From: Curtobacterium sp. MCSS17_008
GTDB taxonomy: Bacteria > Actinomycetota > Actinomycetes > Actinomycetales > Microbacteriaceae
Reading direction: 5' to 3'
DNA length: 64,000 bases
Assembly: GCF_003234185.1 (NCBI RefSeq)
Contig: NZ_QKSM01000011.1
Location: 1-64,000 of the forward strand
Part shown: positions 52,859 to 62,054 of the stretch, in pieces
How positions within the stretch are numbered: the stretch's first letter is position 1
Layout of the letters: every line of letters begins with the position of its first letter
Program-made: the position numbers and the translations under genes
The notes under the pieces: model-generated
What the model saw: the letters and a program-made list of their open reading frames with translations, nothing else
Database searches by the model: none
What the model was told of the DNA's origin: nothing

Positions 52859-54513
52859 TTGCTGCCGCCTTCCACGAACGCTGCCTGGCTGAGTCGGACC
52901 ACGCCATCGGCGTAGGTGGAGACACCGGCGACGTCCGTGCTGACGCCGGTGATGCTGCGGGTCCGGTAGAGGTAGATGATCGGGTCGTCCTGCTGGACCT
53001 TCGTCACGAGCTCGCCGTACAGGTCGGCGCGCTCCTGCTGGTCGGTGGCCTGCGCCGCGCGGGCGATCAGGTCGTCGACCTCGGGCTCGCTGTACCCGGG
53101 GTAGTTGTTGCCACCGCCGGTGCCGAGGAACGCGCCGATGTTGCCGTGCGGGTCGACGCGGCCCGACCAGCCGAGCTGCAGCGCCTGGAAGTCGCCGCGG
53201 GTCTGGTCGTCGAGCAGCGTCGTGTACTCCACCGGCGTGATCGTGATCGCGAAGCCGCCGGCGCGGGCCTGGGCCTGCAGCGCCTGGGCGAAGCGGACCG
53301 TGTCGGGGGTGTTCGTCACCTCCATCTCGATCGGGAACGGCTGTTCGACGCCCGCCTCCTCGAGGAGCTCCTTCGCCCGGTCCGGGTCGTACTCCGGGCA
53401 CGCCTTGCTCGCGTCGGTGGCGAACGCACTGGTGTCCGGGATCGGCGAGCACGCGACGTCCGCCCAGCCGCGGAACACGCTCTGCACGAGCTCGGCCCGG
53501 TTGATCGACATGGACAGTGCCTGCCGGACCTTCCGTTGCGTCGCGAGCGGGGTGTCGAGCGGCTTCGGGTCGGTGCCGACGCCGTCCTGGTTCGCCAGGT
53601 TGATCGTGATGCCCTGGTAGCCGAGCGACCCGGTGCGCAGGATGCTGAGGTCCTCCCGCTCCCGGAGCTCGTCGACGTCCTGCGTGGAGATGGTGTCGGC
53701 CACCTGCACGTCGCCGGACTTCAGGTTCTGCGCGCGGATGCTCGCGTCGGTGATGATCCGGTACGTGATGCGGTCGAAGTGGGCGCTCTCCGGGTCGTGG
53801 TACATCGGGTCGCGCTCGACCGTGATCGAGGTCTGCGGGACGCGCTCGACGAACTTGTACGGACCGATGCAGACCGGTGCGTCGCCGAAGCCGTCGCCCT
53901 CCTGCTCGAGCGCGGTCGGCGACATCACCATGCCGGCGCGGTCCGCGAGCGCGGCGGTGATGGGGGCGAACGGCGTCTCGTACCGGATCCGGACGGTGTG
54001 GTCGTCCGCCGCCTCGATGCTGGACACCGGACCCATCTCGCTCTTCCTGCTCGAGTCGTCCTTCGTCAGGTTCCGCTCGAGCGTCGTCACGACGGCGTCG
54101 GCGTCGAAGGGGGTCCCGTCGGCGAAGCGGTAACCGGTGTGGACCGGGAACGTGACGGTCTTCCCACCGTCGGACACCGTCGGCAGCTCGGTGGCGAGCA
54201 TGGGGACGACCGTGCCCTCGGCATCGATGTCGTAGAGCTTCTGGCACATCGTTTCCATGACGTACCGGGTGTAGAGCGACGACGACGTCGTCGGGTCGAG
54301 CCGGTCCGGTTCGGCGGAGAGCGCCATGACGAGGTCACCGCCCTCGCGGACCTGCTGGTCGCCGATGGCGACGGTGGTGACGGTGCCGGCGGTCGCGCCG
54401 CCGGCCTTCGAGCGTTGGACCGGGACGCAGGCGGTGAGGGCGAGCGTGGCGGCCAGGGCGACGGCGGGCAGTGCGATGAGCGTCCGGCGGCGTCGAGCGG
54501 TGATGTGGGACAT
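52855..54513 (-). CDS. Peptide ABC transporter substrate-binding lipoprotein (DppA type)
   Basis: A 552-residue SBP_bac_5 protein. Lipobox LTAC near residue 28, then the family pattern GGDLVMALSAEPDRLDPTTSSSLYTRYV, FPVHTGYRFADGTPFDADAVV and RKVRQALSMSINRAELVQSVF. Several cysteines (MCQKLYD; ADVACSPIP; KACPEYDP) could form disulfides. AGGA precedes the ATG. First gene of the operon, under the operator at 54574-54591. Confidence 0.94.
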   Translation of the reverse strand: MSHITARRRRTLIALPAVALAATLALTACVPVQRSKAGGATAGTVTTVAIGDQQVREGGDLVMALSAEPDRLDPTTSSSLYTRYVMETMCQKLYDIDAEGTVVPMLATELPTVSDGGKTVTFPVHTGYRFADGTPFDADAVVTTLERNLTKDDSSRKSEMGPVSSIEAADDHTVRIRYETPFAPITAALADRAGMVMSPTALEQEGDGFGDAPVCIGPYKFVERVPQTSITVERDPMYHDPESAHFDRITYRIITDASIRAQNLKSGDVQVADTISTQDVDELREREDLSILRTGSLGYQGITINLANQDGVGTDPKPLDTPLATQRKVRQALSMSINRAELVQSVFRGWADVACSPIPDTSAFATDASKACPEYDPDRAKELLEEAGVEQPFPIEMEVTNTPDTVRFAQALQAQARAGGFAITITPVEYTTLLDDQTRGDFQALQLGWSGRVDPHGNIGAFLGTGGGNNYPGYSEPEVDDLIARAAQATDQQERADLYGELVTKVQQDDPIIYLYRTRSITGVSTDVAGVSTYADGVVRLSQAAFVEGGSK

Positions 54514-54573
54514 CGTGATCCTGGAGCGTGCGGTGTGCGTGGCGGCTCTTGTGGAGTCGCGCTCAGGAGTGCG

Positions 54574-54635
54574 GTGATTGCATACAATCACGACTGATGG
54601 CGCTTGTTTGTACACAGTGTGTTTCCGGTCTGTAA
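54574..54635 (-). promoter_or_regulatory. Promoter and GntR-type operator of the peptide operon
   Basis: On the minus strand TTACAG (54630-54635), a 17-nt spacer and TACAAA (54607-54612) make a promoter. Downstream of its start point lies GTGATTG-CATA-CAATCAC (54574-54591), perfect 7-bp arms, a GATTGTATGCAATC-type FCD operator. Repressor there would block transcription. The window 54514-54824 (311 nt) also serves the divergent M23 gene; nothing else is evident in it. Confidence 0.65.
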
Positions 54636-54824
54636 CAGTTCGACCGCCGATGCCGGACCGCTGCACGATCGACGCGTCGTGTCATGCCCCCGGTCCGGGG
54701 GCTGTTCGAGCGGATGACCTCCTGCGAACATCGAACCTCGGTGGGTTTCAGGGGCCCGCCACACCGAGACATGCACCGCGCCGGCGCTCGACGCCCGCGG
54801 CACCACGAGCAGGGGTTCCACCAC

Positions 54825-55982
54825 ATGATCAGGGCACGGGCGAAGTTCGCCGCGGCCGTCACCGCCGTCGTCATCGCGGCTGCGGGACTCGTCGCCACCG
54901 CGTCGCCGGCGCAGGCCGCGACCACGTACAAGGGAACGGTCAAGGCCGGCACGACACTGCAGGTCAACGACGTCGTCACGTCGGCGAACGGCCAGTTCCG
55001 GCTCGTCATGCAGGGCGACGGCAACCTCGTCGAGTACGGCATCGGCAACGCGGTGCTGTGGGCGTCGAACACCCCGAACCAGTACGGGGCGGTGGCCGTC
55101 GTCGGCACGGACGGGCGTCTGTCGCTCGTCCGCAGCGGCAAGCTGATCGCCCAGTGGGGGACCACCGGGGTGGCGAAGGACTTCGGGGTCCGCGCCGACG
55201 GCGAGCTGCGGATGCGGAAGACCAACAACAACGCCATGTGGCGGATCAAGTCGTTCCAGTCGCGTGTCGCGTCCGGCGGCACCATCCTGCCCGGCACCGT
55301 CCTCCGGTCGGACGCCGGCGGGCCCCGCACCTTCACGATGCAGGCCGACGGCAACCTCGTGCAGTACGTCAGCGGCAAGGCGGTCTGGTCCTCGCAGACC
55401 TTCAACAACGCCGGGGCGACGGCGGCCGTGCAGACCGACGGCAACCTCGTCGTCCGCAGCAAGGACGGCCGGCGGGTCCTGTGGGCCTCGAACACCACGG
55501 GGCGGGGAGCCGGCCAGCTGCTGGTGCAGGTCGACGGCAACGTCGTGCTCTACGGCAGCGCGGACACCCGGACCTGGTCGACGAAGCCCGTGACCGGCCT
55601 GCTGTGGCCGGTGAAGGGCACGACCATCTCCGGGCGGTACGGCGACGACCGTGGCGCCGGGCACGTCCCGCGCTACCACCAGGGCACCGACGCCCCCGTG
55701 AAGGTCGGGACCCCGGTGTACTCGTCCGGCCGCGGAACGGTGACCACCGTCGTGCGGAACCACGCCAGCTACGGGAACTACGTGGTCGTCAGCTACGGCC
55801 TGACGACGGTCCTGACCGCGCACCTCAGCGAGATCGGCGTGACGAAGGGGCAGGTCGTCGGCATCGGCAAGCAGCTCGGCAAGTCCGGCAACACCGGGCA
55901 GTCCACCGGACCGCACCTGCACGTCGAGACCCGGGTGAACGGCACGCTCAAGGACCCGCTGACGCTGCTGGCCTTCCGCTGA
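54825..55982 (+). CDS. Secreted M23 peptidase with bulb-type lectin repeats
   Basis: A protein of 385 residues. Signal peptide (RAKFAAAVTAVVIAAAGLVATASPAQA), then bulb-lectin (mannose-binding) repeats with QGDGNLVEY, QADGNLVQY, QTDGNLVV and QVDGNVVLY, spanning about residues 35-250. The C-terminal M23 metalloprotease domain (about 260-385) shows HQGTDAPVKVGTPV (zinc His/Asp) and GPHLHVETRVNG. It is an extracellular peptidoglycan hydrolase with a carbohydrate-binding module, plausibly bacteriocin-like or in cell-wall remodelling. Confidence 0.93.
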   Translation: MIRARAKFAAAVTAVVIAAAGLVATASPAQAATTYKGTVKAGTTLQVNDVVTSANGQFRLVMQGDGNLVEYGIGNAVLWASNTPNQYGAVAVVGTDGRLSLVRSGKLIAQWGTTGVAKDFGVRADGELRMRKTNNNAMWRIKSFQSRVASGGTILPGTVLRSDAGGPRTFTMQADGNLVQYVSGKAVWSSQTFNNAGATAAVQTDGNLVVRSKDGRRVLWASNTTGRGAGQLLVQVDGNVVLYGSADTRTWSTKPVTGLLWPVKGTTISGRYGDDRGAGHVPRYHQGTDAPVKVGTPVYSSGRGTVTTVVRNHASYGNYVVVSYGLTTVLTAHLSEIGVTKGQVVGIGKQLGKSGNTGQSTGPHLHVETRVNGTLKDPLTLLAFR

Positions 55983-56014
55983 TCCGACCGTCGGTCGAGC
56001 CGTAGGCTGGGCGG

Positions 56015-56647
56015 ATGCAGAGCCACGGCGCGGCCGACGCCGAGTCGGTCCTGGCCGCCTTCGCCCGCACCCCGGGCGACGTCGCCGCAGCCCGACGGGT
56101 GGCCCGGCAGTTCGCCGAACTCGACGAGGGCGAGCGCTCCGCGCTGCTCTGGAGCGAGGACGCCGGTGCCCGCCTGGTCGCCGTCGTGCTCCTCGTGCAG
56201 GCGATGCGCGCGCACCCCGACCCCGAGCTGACCGACGAGTACCTCGCCGCGGCGAAGGCCGAGCGCTTCGACGACACCGCCCTGGTCGACCTGGCGGCCG
56301 AGGAACTCGTCGGCGCCCCGCTCGTCGGCGGGTCGACGGGGCCGCTGTTCGCGCTCGCGAAGTCGGACGTCGCCGTGGTCCGACGCATCGCGGTCGTCGC
56401 CACCCTGGCGTTCGCGAAGCAGGGCGACGCCGAGGTCCCGCTCGCGATCGCCGGGCGCCTGGTGCGGGAGCGGAGCGACACCGTGCAGTCGGCGCTCGGG
56501 TGGGTGCTCCGCGAGACCGGGAAGCGCGCGTCGGAGCCCGCGCTCGTGGCGTTCCTCGAGCGACACGGGCGCTTCCTGTCCCCGGCTGCCCGGGCGACCG
56601 CGACCGAGCACCTGCCGCCGGCCGAGCGCGACCGGTTGCGCGGCTGA
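56015..56647 (+). CDS. DNA alkylation repair (AlkD-like HEAT) protein
   Basis: A protein of 210 residues of helical HEAT-like repeats. Family-typical segments: LTDEYLAAAKAERFDDTALVDLAAEELVG, VVRRIAVVATLAFAKQGD and VQSALGWVLRETGKRASEPALVAFLERHGRFLSPAARATATEHLP. AlkD excises bulky alkylated bases; here the DDTALVD segment keeps the Asp, but the tryptophan next to it in AlkD is not seen, so activity is uncertain. TAGGCT lies 6 nt before the ATG (leaderless pattern). Confidence 0.85.
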   Translation: MQSHGAADAESVLAAFARTPGDVAAARRVARQFAELDEGERSALLWSEDAGARLVAVVLLVQAMRAHPDPELTDEYLAAAKAERFDDTALVDLAAEELVGAPLVGGSTGPLFALAKSDVAVVRRIAVVATLAFAKQGDAEVPLAIAGRLVRERSDTVQSALGWVLRETGKRASEPALVAFLERHGRFLSPAARATATEHLPPAERDRLRG

Positions 56648-56694
56648 CCCCGGAGCGAGCGGCGTCCTGCGTGCTGACTGTGCAGTCTGTCGTG

Positions 56695-56717
56695 CCGACC
56701 ACATGGTCGGTTAGAGT
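56695..56717 (+). promoter_or_regulatory. Operator and -10 of the DHA2-MFS gene
   Basis: CCGACCA-CA-TGGTCGG (56695-56710) directly precedes TAGAGT (56712-56717), which is 6 nt from the ATG. The palindrome would lie between -35 and -10; the TetR gene at 58213 is the likely binder. Confidence 0.65.
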
Positions 56718-56723
56718 CGGGGC

Positions 56724-58223
56724 ATGTCGCAGACCGCCACCATCCCGACCCGCCGTGCGACCGGCCGGGAGTGGGCCTCGCTCGGCGTCCTGACCCTGGC
56801 CGTCGTGCTGCTCGCGATCGACGGCACCGTGCTCGCCCTCGCCGTGCCCGCGCTCACCGCGGACCTGGACCCGACGGCGACGCAGGTGTTGTGGATCGGG
56901 GACGTCTACTCGTTCGCACTCGCGGGCCTGCTGGTCACGATGGGCAACGTCGCCGACCGGATCGGTCGGAAGCGCCTGCTGCTCGTCGGCTCGGTGGCGT
57001 TCGGTGCCGCCTCCGCGGCGGCCGCCTTCTCGCCGAGCCCCGAGGTGCTCATCGCCGCCCGGGCGCTGCTCGGCATCGCCGGTGCGACGCTCATGCCCTC
57101 GACGCTCTCGCTCGTCCGAGCGATCTTCCGCGACCCCCTGCAGCGCACGCGGGCCATCGCCGTGTGGTCGGCCGGCGCGACGGGCGGTGCAGCCGCCGGT
57201 CCGCTCGTGGGCGGGGCGCTGCTCGAGCACTCCTGGTGGGGCTCGGTGTTCCTCATCAACATCCCCGTCATCGTCGTGATCGTCGTCGCCGGTGCGGTCC
57301 TGCTGCCGGAGTCGAAGGGCGGCGCCCGGACGCCGATGGACCTGCTGTCCGCGGTGCTCTCCGTCGTCGCGATCGTGCCGGTCGTGTACGCCGTGAAGCA
57401 CCTCGTCGGACACGGTGCCGACTGGACGGTCCCGGTGGCGGCGGTCGTCGGCCTCGGCGCTGGCTGGTGGTTCGTCCGTCGGCAGCGCCGGCTGACCACC
57501 CCGTTGATCGACCTGCAGCTCTTCCGGATCCCCGCGTTCGCCGGGGCCGTCGTCGCGAACTCGCTGTCGGTGTTCGCCCTGACCGGGCTCCTGTTCTTCT
57601 TCTCGCAGTACCTGCAGCTCGTGCGCGGGTTCCCGCCGCTGCTCGCGGGCGCCGCCGAACTCCCGGCGACGGTGGCGTCGATCGCGGTCATCGCCGTCAT
57701 CGGGGTGCTGTCGCGGCGGGTCGGCCCCGGGCGGTCGATCGGGCTCGGGCTCGGCGTGGCCGCCGTCGGCATGGCGGGGCTCGCCGTCGCCGAGGGGCTT
57801 CCCACGTACCTCGGCATCGCGCTCGCGCTGGCCGTGGTCGGCCTCGGCGTCGGGGTGTCGATGACCCTGGCGACCGATGCGGTCGTCGCCGCAGCACCCC
57901 GGGAGCGCGCCGGTGCCGCGAGCGCGATCTCCGAGACCGGGTACGAGCTCGGGGTCGCGATGGGCATCGCGGTCCTCTTGTCCCTCCAGACCGCGTTCTA
58001 CCGGGTCCGTCTCGACGCCGACGCCCCGGACCGCGTGCAGGAGTCGCTCGCCAGCGCCGCGCAGGTGCTCGACCCGGCGTCGCCGGCGTTCGCGCGCGCG
58101 CAGGAGGCCTTCACCGGCGGCATGCAGCTCGCCTCGGTCTGCGCGGCCGTGCTGCTCGCGGTCGCGGCGGTGGTCGCGCTGCGGGTGATCCCGAACCGGC
58201 AGGATGGTCCCCGTGAGCACTGA
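56724..58223 (+). CDS. MFS drug-efflux transporter, DHA2 (14-TM) type
   Basis: A protein of 499 residues with fourteen hydrophobic segments. DHA2 motifs: LLAIDGTVLALAVPAL (motif D1), NVADRIGRKRLLLVGS (motif A), RALLGIAGATLMPSTLSLVR (motif B) and GPLVGGALLEHSWWGSVFLINIP (motif C). Probably exports cationic or hydrophobic drugs. Overlaps the downstream TetR gene by 11 nt, forming a self-regulated unit. Confidence 0.93.
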   Translation: MSQTATIPTRRATGREWASLGVLTLAVVLLAIDGTVLALAVPALTADLDPTATQVLWIGDVYSFALAGLLVTMGNVADRIGRKRLLLVGSVAFGAASAAAAFSPSPEVLIAARALLGIAGATLMPSTLSLVRAIFRDPLQRTRAIAVWSAGATGGAAAGPLVGGALLEHSWWGSVFLINIPVIVVIVVAGAVLLPESKGGARTPMDLLSAVLSVVAIVPVVYAVKHLVGHGADWTVPVAAVVGLGAGWWFVRRQRRLTTPLIDLQLFRIPAFAGAVVANSLSVFALTGLLFFFSQYLQLVRGFPPLLAGAAELPATVASIAVIAVIGVLSRRVGPGRSIGLGLGVAAVGMAGLAVAEGLPTYLGIALALAVVGLGVGVSMTLATDAVVAAAPRERAGAASAISETGYELGVAMGIAVLLSLQTAFYRVRLDADAPDRVQESLASAAQVLDPASPAFARAQEAFTGGMQLASVCAAVLLAVAAVVALRVIPNRQDGPREH

Positions 58224-58770
58224 CGGCACCCGCGACCGCGAGCGCACCCGAGCGGCCGTGCTCGAGGCGGCGGAGCGGCTGCTCGGTGAGCGCGGCACCC
58301 GGGTGAGCGTCGCCGAGGTGGCCGGCGCCGCGGGGGTGTCGAAGAGTGGGCTGCTGCACCACTTCCCGTCGAAGGACGCCCTGCTCGTGGCGGTCGCCGA
58401 GCACGGTCTGCAGACCTTCGTCGACGAGGTGATGCGGCACGTCGACCTGGCCGAGAACCGCCCCGGCAAGGTGCTCCGCGCCTACGTGCGGACGCTCTGC
58501 GGGGGCAGTGAGCGGGCGATGGCCGTGTTCTCGCCGAACACCCTGTGGTCGGGCCTGATGTCGGTGCCGGGCATCGAGCCGGTCGTGGCCGCGGACGCCG
58601 AGCACTGGCGGACGCTGTTCGCCCGCGACGGGCTGCCCGAGGGGCGCTCGCTCGTCGTGCGGCACGCCGCCGAGGGCCTGGCGGCCGCGTCCTCGGTCCC
58701 GCCCTACCTCGACGCACGGGAGCTCGCGGTCGCGCGGGACGCGCTCCTCGCCCTGGCCGAGCCCGCCTGA
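58213..58770 (+). CDS. TetR-family regulator of the MFS transporter
   Basis: A protein of 185 residues. HTH: VSVAEVAGAAGVSKSGLLHHFPSKDALLVAVAEHG. GTG 58213 (with AGGA 8 nt upstream) is preferred to ATG 58204, which lacks a Shine-Dalgarno. The C-terminal domain is TetR_C-like. It probably represses the MFS gene through the palindrome at 56695-56710. It is followed by a decayed hairpin. Confidence 0.9.
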   Translation: MSTDGTRDRERTRAAVLEAAERLLGERGTRVSVAEVAGAAGVSKSGLLHHFPSKDALLVAVAEHGLQTFVDEVMRHVDLAENRPGKVLRAYVRTLCGGSERAMAVFSPNTLWSGLMSVPGIEPVVAADAEHWRTLFARDGLPEGRSLVVRHAAEGLAAASSVPPYLDARELAVARDALLALAEPA

Positions 58771-58773
58771 TCC

Positions 58774-58806
58774 GGGACGGGAGGCGCGTCCCACCGGGAC
58801 CCGCGG
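58774..58806 (+). repeat. Decayed GGGAGGC-family hairpin
   Basis: GGGACGGGAGGCGCG resembles the left arm of the family, but the right arm is lost; only GTCCC-ACC-GGGAC (58788-58800) still pairs. It may give weak termination after the TetR gene. Confidence 0.5.
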
Positions 58807-58916
58807 TGCGCGTGGGGGACGGGGCTGGGAACGCACCACGGGGCGGGCGCGTAGCGAAGGGTGCACGTGAGCCGTGCCTCCCGGCCGGCCCGAAGCGACC
58901 ACGAGAGGAACGCGAC

Positions 58917-60107
58917 GTGCGCGCACTCACCTGGCAGGGCACCGAGAAGGTGTCCGTCGAGACCGTCCCCGACCCGACCATCCAGGAGCCGACCGACGCG
59001 ATCGTGCGGATCACCTCGACGGCGATCTGCGGCTCCGACCTGCACCTGTACCGGGTGCTCGGCCCGTACATCGACAAGGGCGACGTCCTCGGTCACGAAC
59101 CGATGGGCATCGTCGAGGAGGTCGGTTCCGCCGTCACGAACCTCAAGGTCGGCGACCGCGTCGTCGTGCCCTTCAACATCTCCTGCGGGCACTGCTGGAT
59201 GTGCCAGCACGGCTTCCAGTCGCAGTGCGAGACCACCCAGGTCACGGAGTACGGCACCGGCGCGTCGCTGTTCGGCTACACGAAGATGTACGGCCAGGTC
59301 CCCGGCGGTCAGGCCGAGTACCTCCGCGTGCCGCACGCCGACTACGGGCCCATCAAGGTGCCGGACACCGGCGCGGACGACCAGTGGCTCTTCATGAGCG
59401 ACATCATCCCCACCGCATGGCAGGCCGTGCAGTACGCCGAGGTGCCCGAGGGCGGCACCCTCGCCGTGCTCGGCCTCGGCCCCGTCGGGCAGTTCGCCGC
59501 CCGCATCGGCAAGCACCTCGGCTACCGGGTGCTCGCCGTCGACCCCGAGCAGGTCCGCCGCGACCTCGGCGCGAAGCACGGCATCGAGGTGTTCGACCTC
59601 GACGACGACATGGTGTCGAAGCTGGTCGACCTGACCGACGGGCGCGGTCCGGACGGCGTCGTCGACGCGGTCGGCATGGAGGCGCACGGCAACCCCGCCG
59701 CGGGCTTCGCCCAGCGCGCCGCCGGGCTCCTGCCGGACAAGCTCGCGCAGAAGGCCATCGAGACCGCCGGCGTCGACCGGCTCGCGGCGGTGCACGCGGC
59801 GATCGACCTGGTCCGCCGCGGCGGCACGGTGTCGCTGTCCGGTGTCTACGGCGGCATGGCGGACCCGATGCCGATGATGACCCTGTTCGACAAGCAGATC
59901 ACGATCCGCGAGGGGCAGTGCAACGTCCGCCGCTGGGTCGACGACCTCATGCCGCTCGTGTCCGACCCGTCGGACCCGCTCGGCACCCTCGACCTGACGA
60001 CGCACCGCGTGTCGCTCGAGGACGCGCCGCACATGTACGAGGTCTTCCAGAAGAAGGAGGACGGCTGCATCAAGGTCGTGCTCGACCCGTCGATGGCCGC
60101 GGCGTGA
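58917..60107 (+). CDS. Zinc-dependent alcohol dehydrogenase (GroES-like, glutathione-independent formaldehyde-dehydrogenase group)
   Basis: A protein of 396 residues. Catalytic zinc Cys38 in AICGSDLHLYR, GHEPMGIVEEVG (His/Glu), structural-zinc cysteines in SCGHCWMCQHGFQSQC, Rossmann LAVLGLGPVGQFAARIGKHLG, and the family insert GMEAHGNPAAGFAQRAAGLLPDKLAQKAIETAG. GTG start with GAGAGGA 7 nt upstream. It oxidises an alcohol or aldehyde with NAD(P). Close relatives act on formaldehyde, but the substrate here is unknown. Confidence 0.92.
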   Translation: MRALTWQGTEKVSVETVPDPTIQEPTDAIVRITSTAICGSDLHLYRVLGPYIDKGDVLGHEPMGIVEEVGSAVTNLKVGDRVVVPFNISCGHCWMCQHGFQSQCETTQVTEYGTGASLFGYTKMYGQVPGGQAEYLRVPHADYGPIKVPDTGADDQWLFMSDIIPTAWQAVQYAEVPEGGTLAVLGLGPVGQFAARIGKHLGYRVLAVDPEQVRRDLGAKHGIEVFDLDDDMVSKLVDLTDGRGPDGVVDAVGMEAHGNPAAGFAQRAAGLLPDKLAQKAIETAGVDRLAAVHAAIDLVRRGGTVSLSGVYGGMADPMPMMTLFDKQITIREGQCNVRRWVDDLMPLVSDPSDPLGTLDLTTHRVSLEDAPHMYEVFQKKEDGCIKVVLDPSMAAA

Positions 60108-60147
60108 CCACCGTCCACGCGGCGTGGACCGCGGGTCCGGTGGCGTG

Positions 60148-61206
60148 ATGCGGGTCGTCGTGGTCGGCGCCACCGGCAACGTCGGGACCGCCGTGCTGCG
60201 GCGCCTGGCCGCGGCGCGGCTCACCGGTGACGGCCGGGCGGGTGACGAGGGCGGCCTGCAGGTCGTCGGCGTCGCCCGCCGGGTGCCGGACGCGCGCGTT
60301 GCGCCGTACGACGTCGCCGTGTGGCACGCGGTCGACATCGGCGGCCCGGGCGCCGTCGACGAGCTGGCCGCGGTCTTCCAGGGGGCCGACGCGGTGGTGC
60401 ACCTGGCGTGGGCGCTCCAGCCGACGCACGACATCCCCGCGCAGCACCGGACGAACGTGACGGGCACGGCGAACGTGCTCGCCGCGGTCGCCCGCGCCGG
60501 CGTCGGGCAGGTCGTCGTGTCGTCGTCGGTCGGGGCCTACCGGGGCGTGGACGTCGACGGGAAGCGGACGCCGGTGGACGAGTCGTTCCCGGCGACGGGT
60601 ATCCCGACCGCCACGTACTCGGTCCACAAGGCCGAGAACGAGCGGGCGATGGACGCCTTCGAGCGGGACCACCCCGAGGTCGTCGTGACCCGGCTCCGGC
60701 CCGGACTGGTGTTCCAGCGCGGCGTCGCGGCCGAGCTCCGGGGTCTCTTCCTCGGACGCCTGGTGCCGATGTCGATCGTCCGGGCGGCGCGGTTCGCGGT
60801 CCTGCCGTTGCCGCTGCCGTTCGTGTTCCAGGCGGTGCACGCCGACGACCTCGCCGACGCGTTCTGGCGGGCGATCGACCGCCGGGCTGCGGGGGCGTTC
60901 AACATCGCGGCGACCCCGGTGCTGACACCGCCGCGACTCGCGCGGGCGTTCGGGATGCTCGGGGCGGTGCGGGTGCCGCTCCGCCTGATCCGCGGGATCG
61001 TCACGACCACCTGGCGGCTCCGGCTCCAACCGACCGACGCCGGGTGGGTCGACATCGCGGCGGGCGTGCCGATCATGCGGACCGACCGGGCGCGCAGCGA
61101 ACTCGGGTGGGTGCCGCAGCACACCGCCGAGGACGCGTTGCGCGAGCTCGTGGGCGGGTTCGCCGACGGGGCGAACGTCGAGGCGTCGGGGCCCCTGCGC
61201 GGCTGA
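60148..61206 (+). CDS. NAD-dependent epimerase/dehydratase (extended SDR)
   Basis: A protein of 352 residues. MRVVVVGATGNVGTAVLRRL, VVHLAWALQPTHDIPAQHRTNVTGTANVLAA, VVSSSVGAY and YSVHKAENERAMDAF (Tyr/Lys) give the extended SDR fold. The C-terminus is hydrophobic. No Shine-Dalgarno at the ATG; the upstream 41 nt are free. Function unknown. Confidence 0.9.
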   Translation: MRVVVVGATGNVGTAVLRRLAAARLTGDGRAGDEGGLQVVGVARRVPDARVAPYDVAVWHAVDIGGPGAVDELAAVFQGADAVVHLAWALQPTHDIPAQHRTNVTGTANVLAAVARAGVGQVVVSSSVGAYRGVDVDGKRTPVDESFPATGIPTATYSVHKAENERAMDAFERDHPEVVVTRLRPGLVFQRGVAAELRGLFLGRLVPMSIVRAARFAVLPLPLPFVFQAVHADDLADAFWRAIDRRAAGAFNIAATPVLTPPRLARAFGMLGAVRVPLRLIRGIVTTTWRLRLQPTDAGWVDIAAGVPIMRTDRARSELGWVPQHTAEDALRELVGGFADGANVEASGPLRG

Positions 61207-61258
61207 GCGGTACGATCCAGTCCAGGGCGCGACCGTGCCCGGCAGGGGAGGAGCTGGC

Positions 61259-61606
61259 ATGGCGATCGAGGACCTCGGGGCCCTGGGCGAGGAGACGCAC
61301 AACCCCCTCGTCCCGCCGGTGTACGACCTGGTCTGGACACTCGTGATGGTCGGCGTCATCGCCGTGCTGCTCGGCATCGTCGCGATCGTCGTCGTCACGG
61401 TCCTGCGGGCGAGGCGCATGGCGGCCCGGGGACAGAACCCGTGGACGATGCAGGAGGACCTCGCGTACCGGGCGATGCAGAGCCAGGGCCTCGCGCCGAC
61501 GAAGACCCTCGAGCAGCGGCTCGCCGAGCTCGACGACCTGCACCGCCGCGGTGTCATCAGCGACGACGAGCACCGGGGCGCCCGGGCCGAGGCACTCCGC
61601 GCGTAG
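61259..61606 (+). CDS. SHOCT-domain membrane protein
   Basis: A protein of 115 residues. One helix (LVWTLVMVGVIAVLLGIVAIVVVTVL), then a charged linker and a C-terminal SHOCT motif LEQRLAELDDLHRRGVISDDEHRGARAEAL. SHOCT proteins act in oligomerisation; function otherwise unknown. GGGGAGGAG precedes the ATG. Confidence 0.92.
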   Translation: MAIEDLGALGEETHNPLVPPVYDLVWTLVMVGVIAVLLGIVAIVVVTVLRARRMAARGQNPWTMQEDLAYRAMQSQGLAPTKTLEQRLAELDDLHRRGVISDDEHRGARAEALRA

Positions 61607-61615
61607 CCTGGCCCG

Positions 61616-62050
61616 GTGCTCCCGATGCGTCCGCTGCTGCCGACCGACCTGCTCGGGGAGTGGACCCTGCGACGCTTCGTCGACGACCGGCTCGTCGGGG
61701 TCGCGGGCGACGTCACCGGCACCACCACGCTCACCATGACGGGGCCCGACGAGGTCCGGTGGGACGAGTCCGGCACGATGCGGCTCGGGGGCCACGAGAC
61801 ACCGGTCTCGCGGACGCTGCTCGTCCGCCGCGCCCCGGACGACCGCTGGACGGTGCACTTCGCCGACGGACGGGTCTTCCACGACTGGGTCTGGGGCACG
61901 GGTGTCGAGCACGCCTGCGCGCCCGACGACTACACCGGGGTGCTCGACGGCGATGCCGAGCGGTGGACCGTCCGCTGGCAGGCGCGCGGCCCGGCGAAGG
62001 ACTACCGGCTCGACAGCGTGCTCGAGCGTCGGCCCACCGCGGCAGACTGA
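61616..62050 (+). CDS. DUF6314 family protein
   Basis: A protein of 144 residues. LLGEWTLRRFVDDRL, TTTLTM, VHFADGRVFHDWVWG, EHACAPDDYTGVLDG and WQARGPAKDYRLDSVLER match the DUF6314 pattern, a lipocalin-like fold of unknown function. GTG start with TAGCCT 6 nt upstream (leaderless). It begins 9 nt after the SHOCT gene. Confidence 0.88.
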   Translation: MLPMRPLLPTDLLGEWTLRRFVDDRLVGVAGDVTGTTTLTMTGPDEVRWDESGTMRLGGHETPVSRTLLVRRAPDDRWTVHFADGRVFHDWVWGTGVEHACAPDDYTGVLDGDAERWTVRWQARGPAKDYRLDSVLERRPTAAD

Positions 62051-62054
62051 GCAC

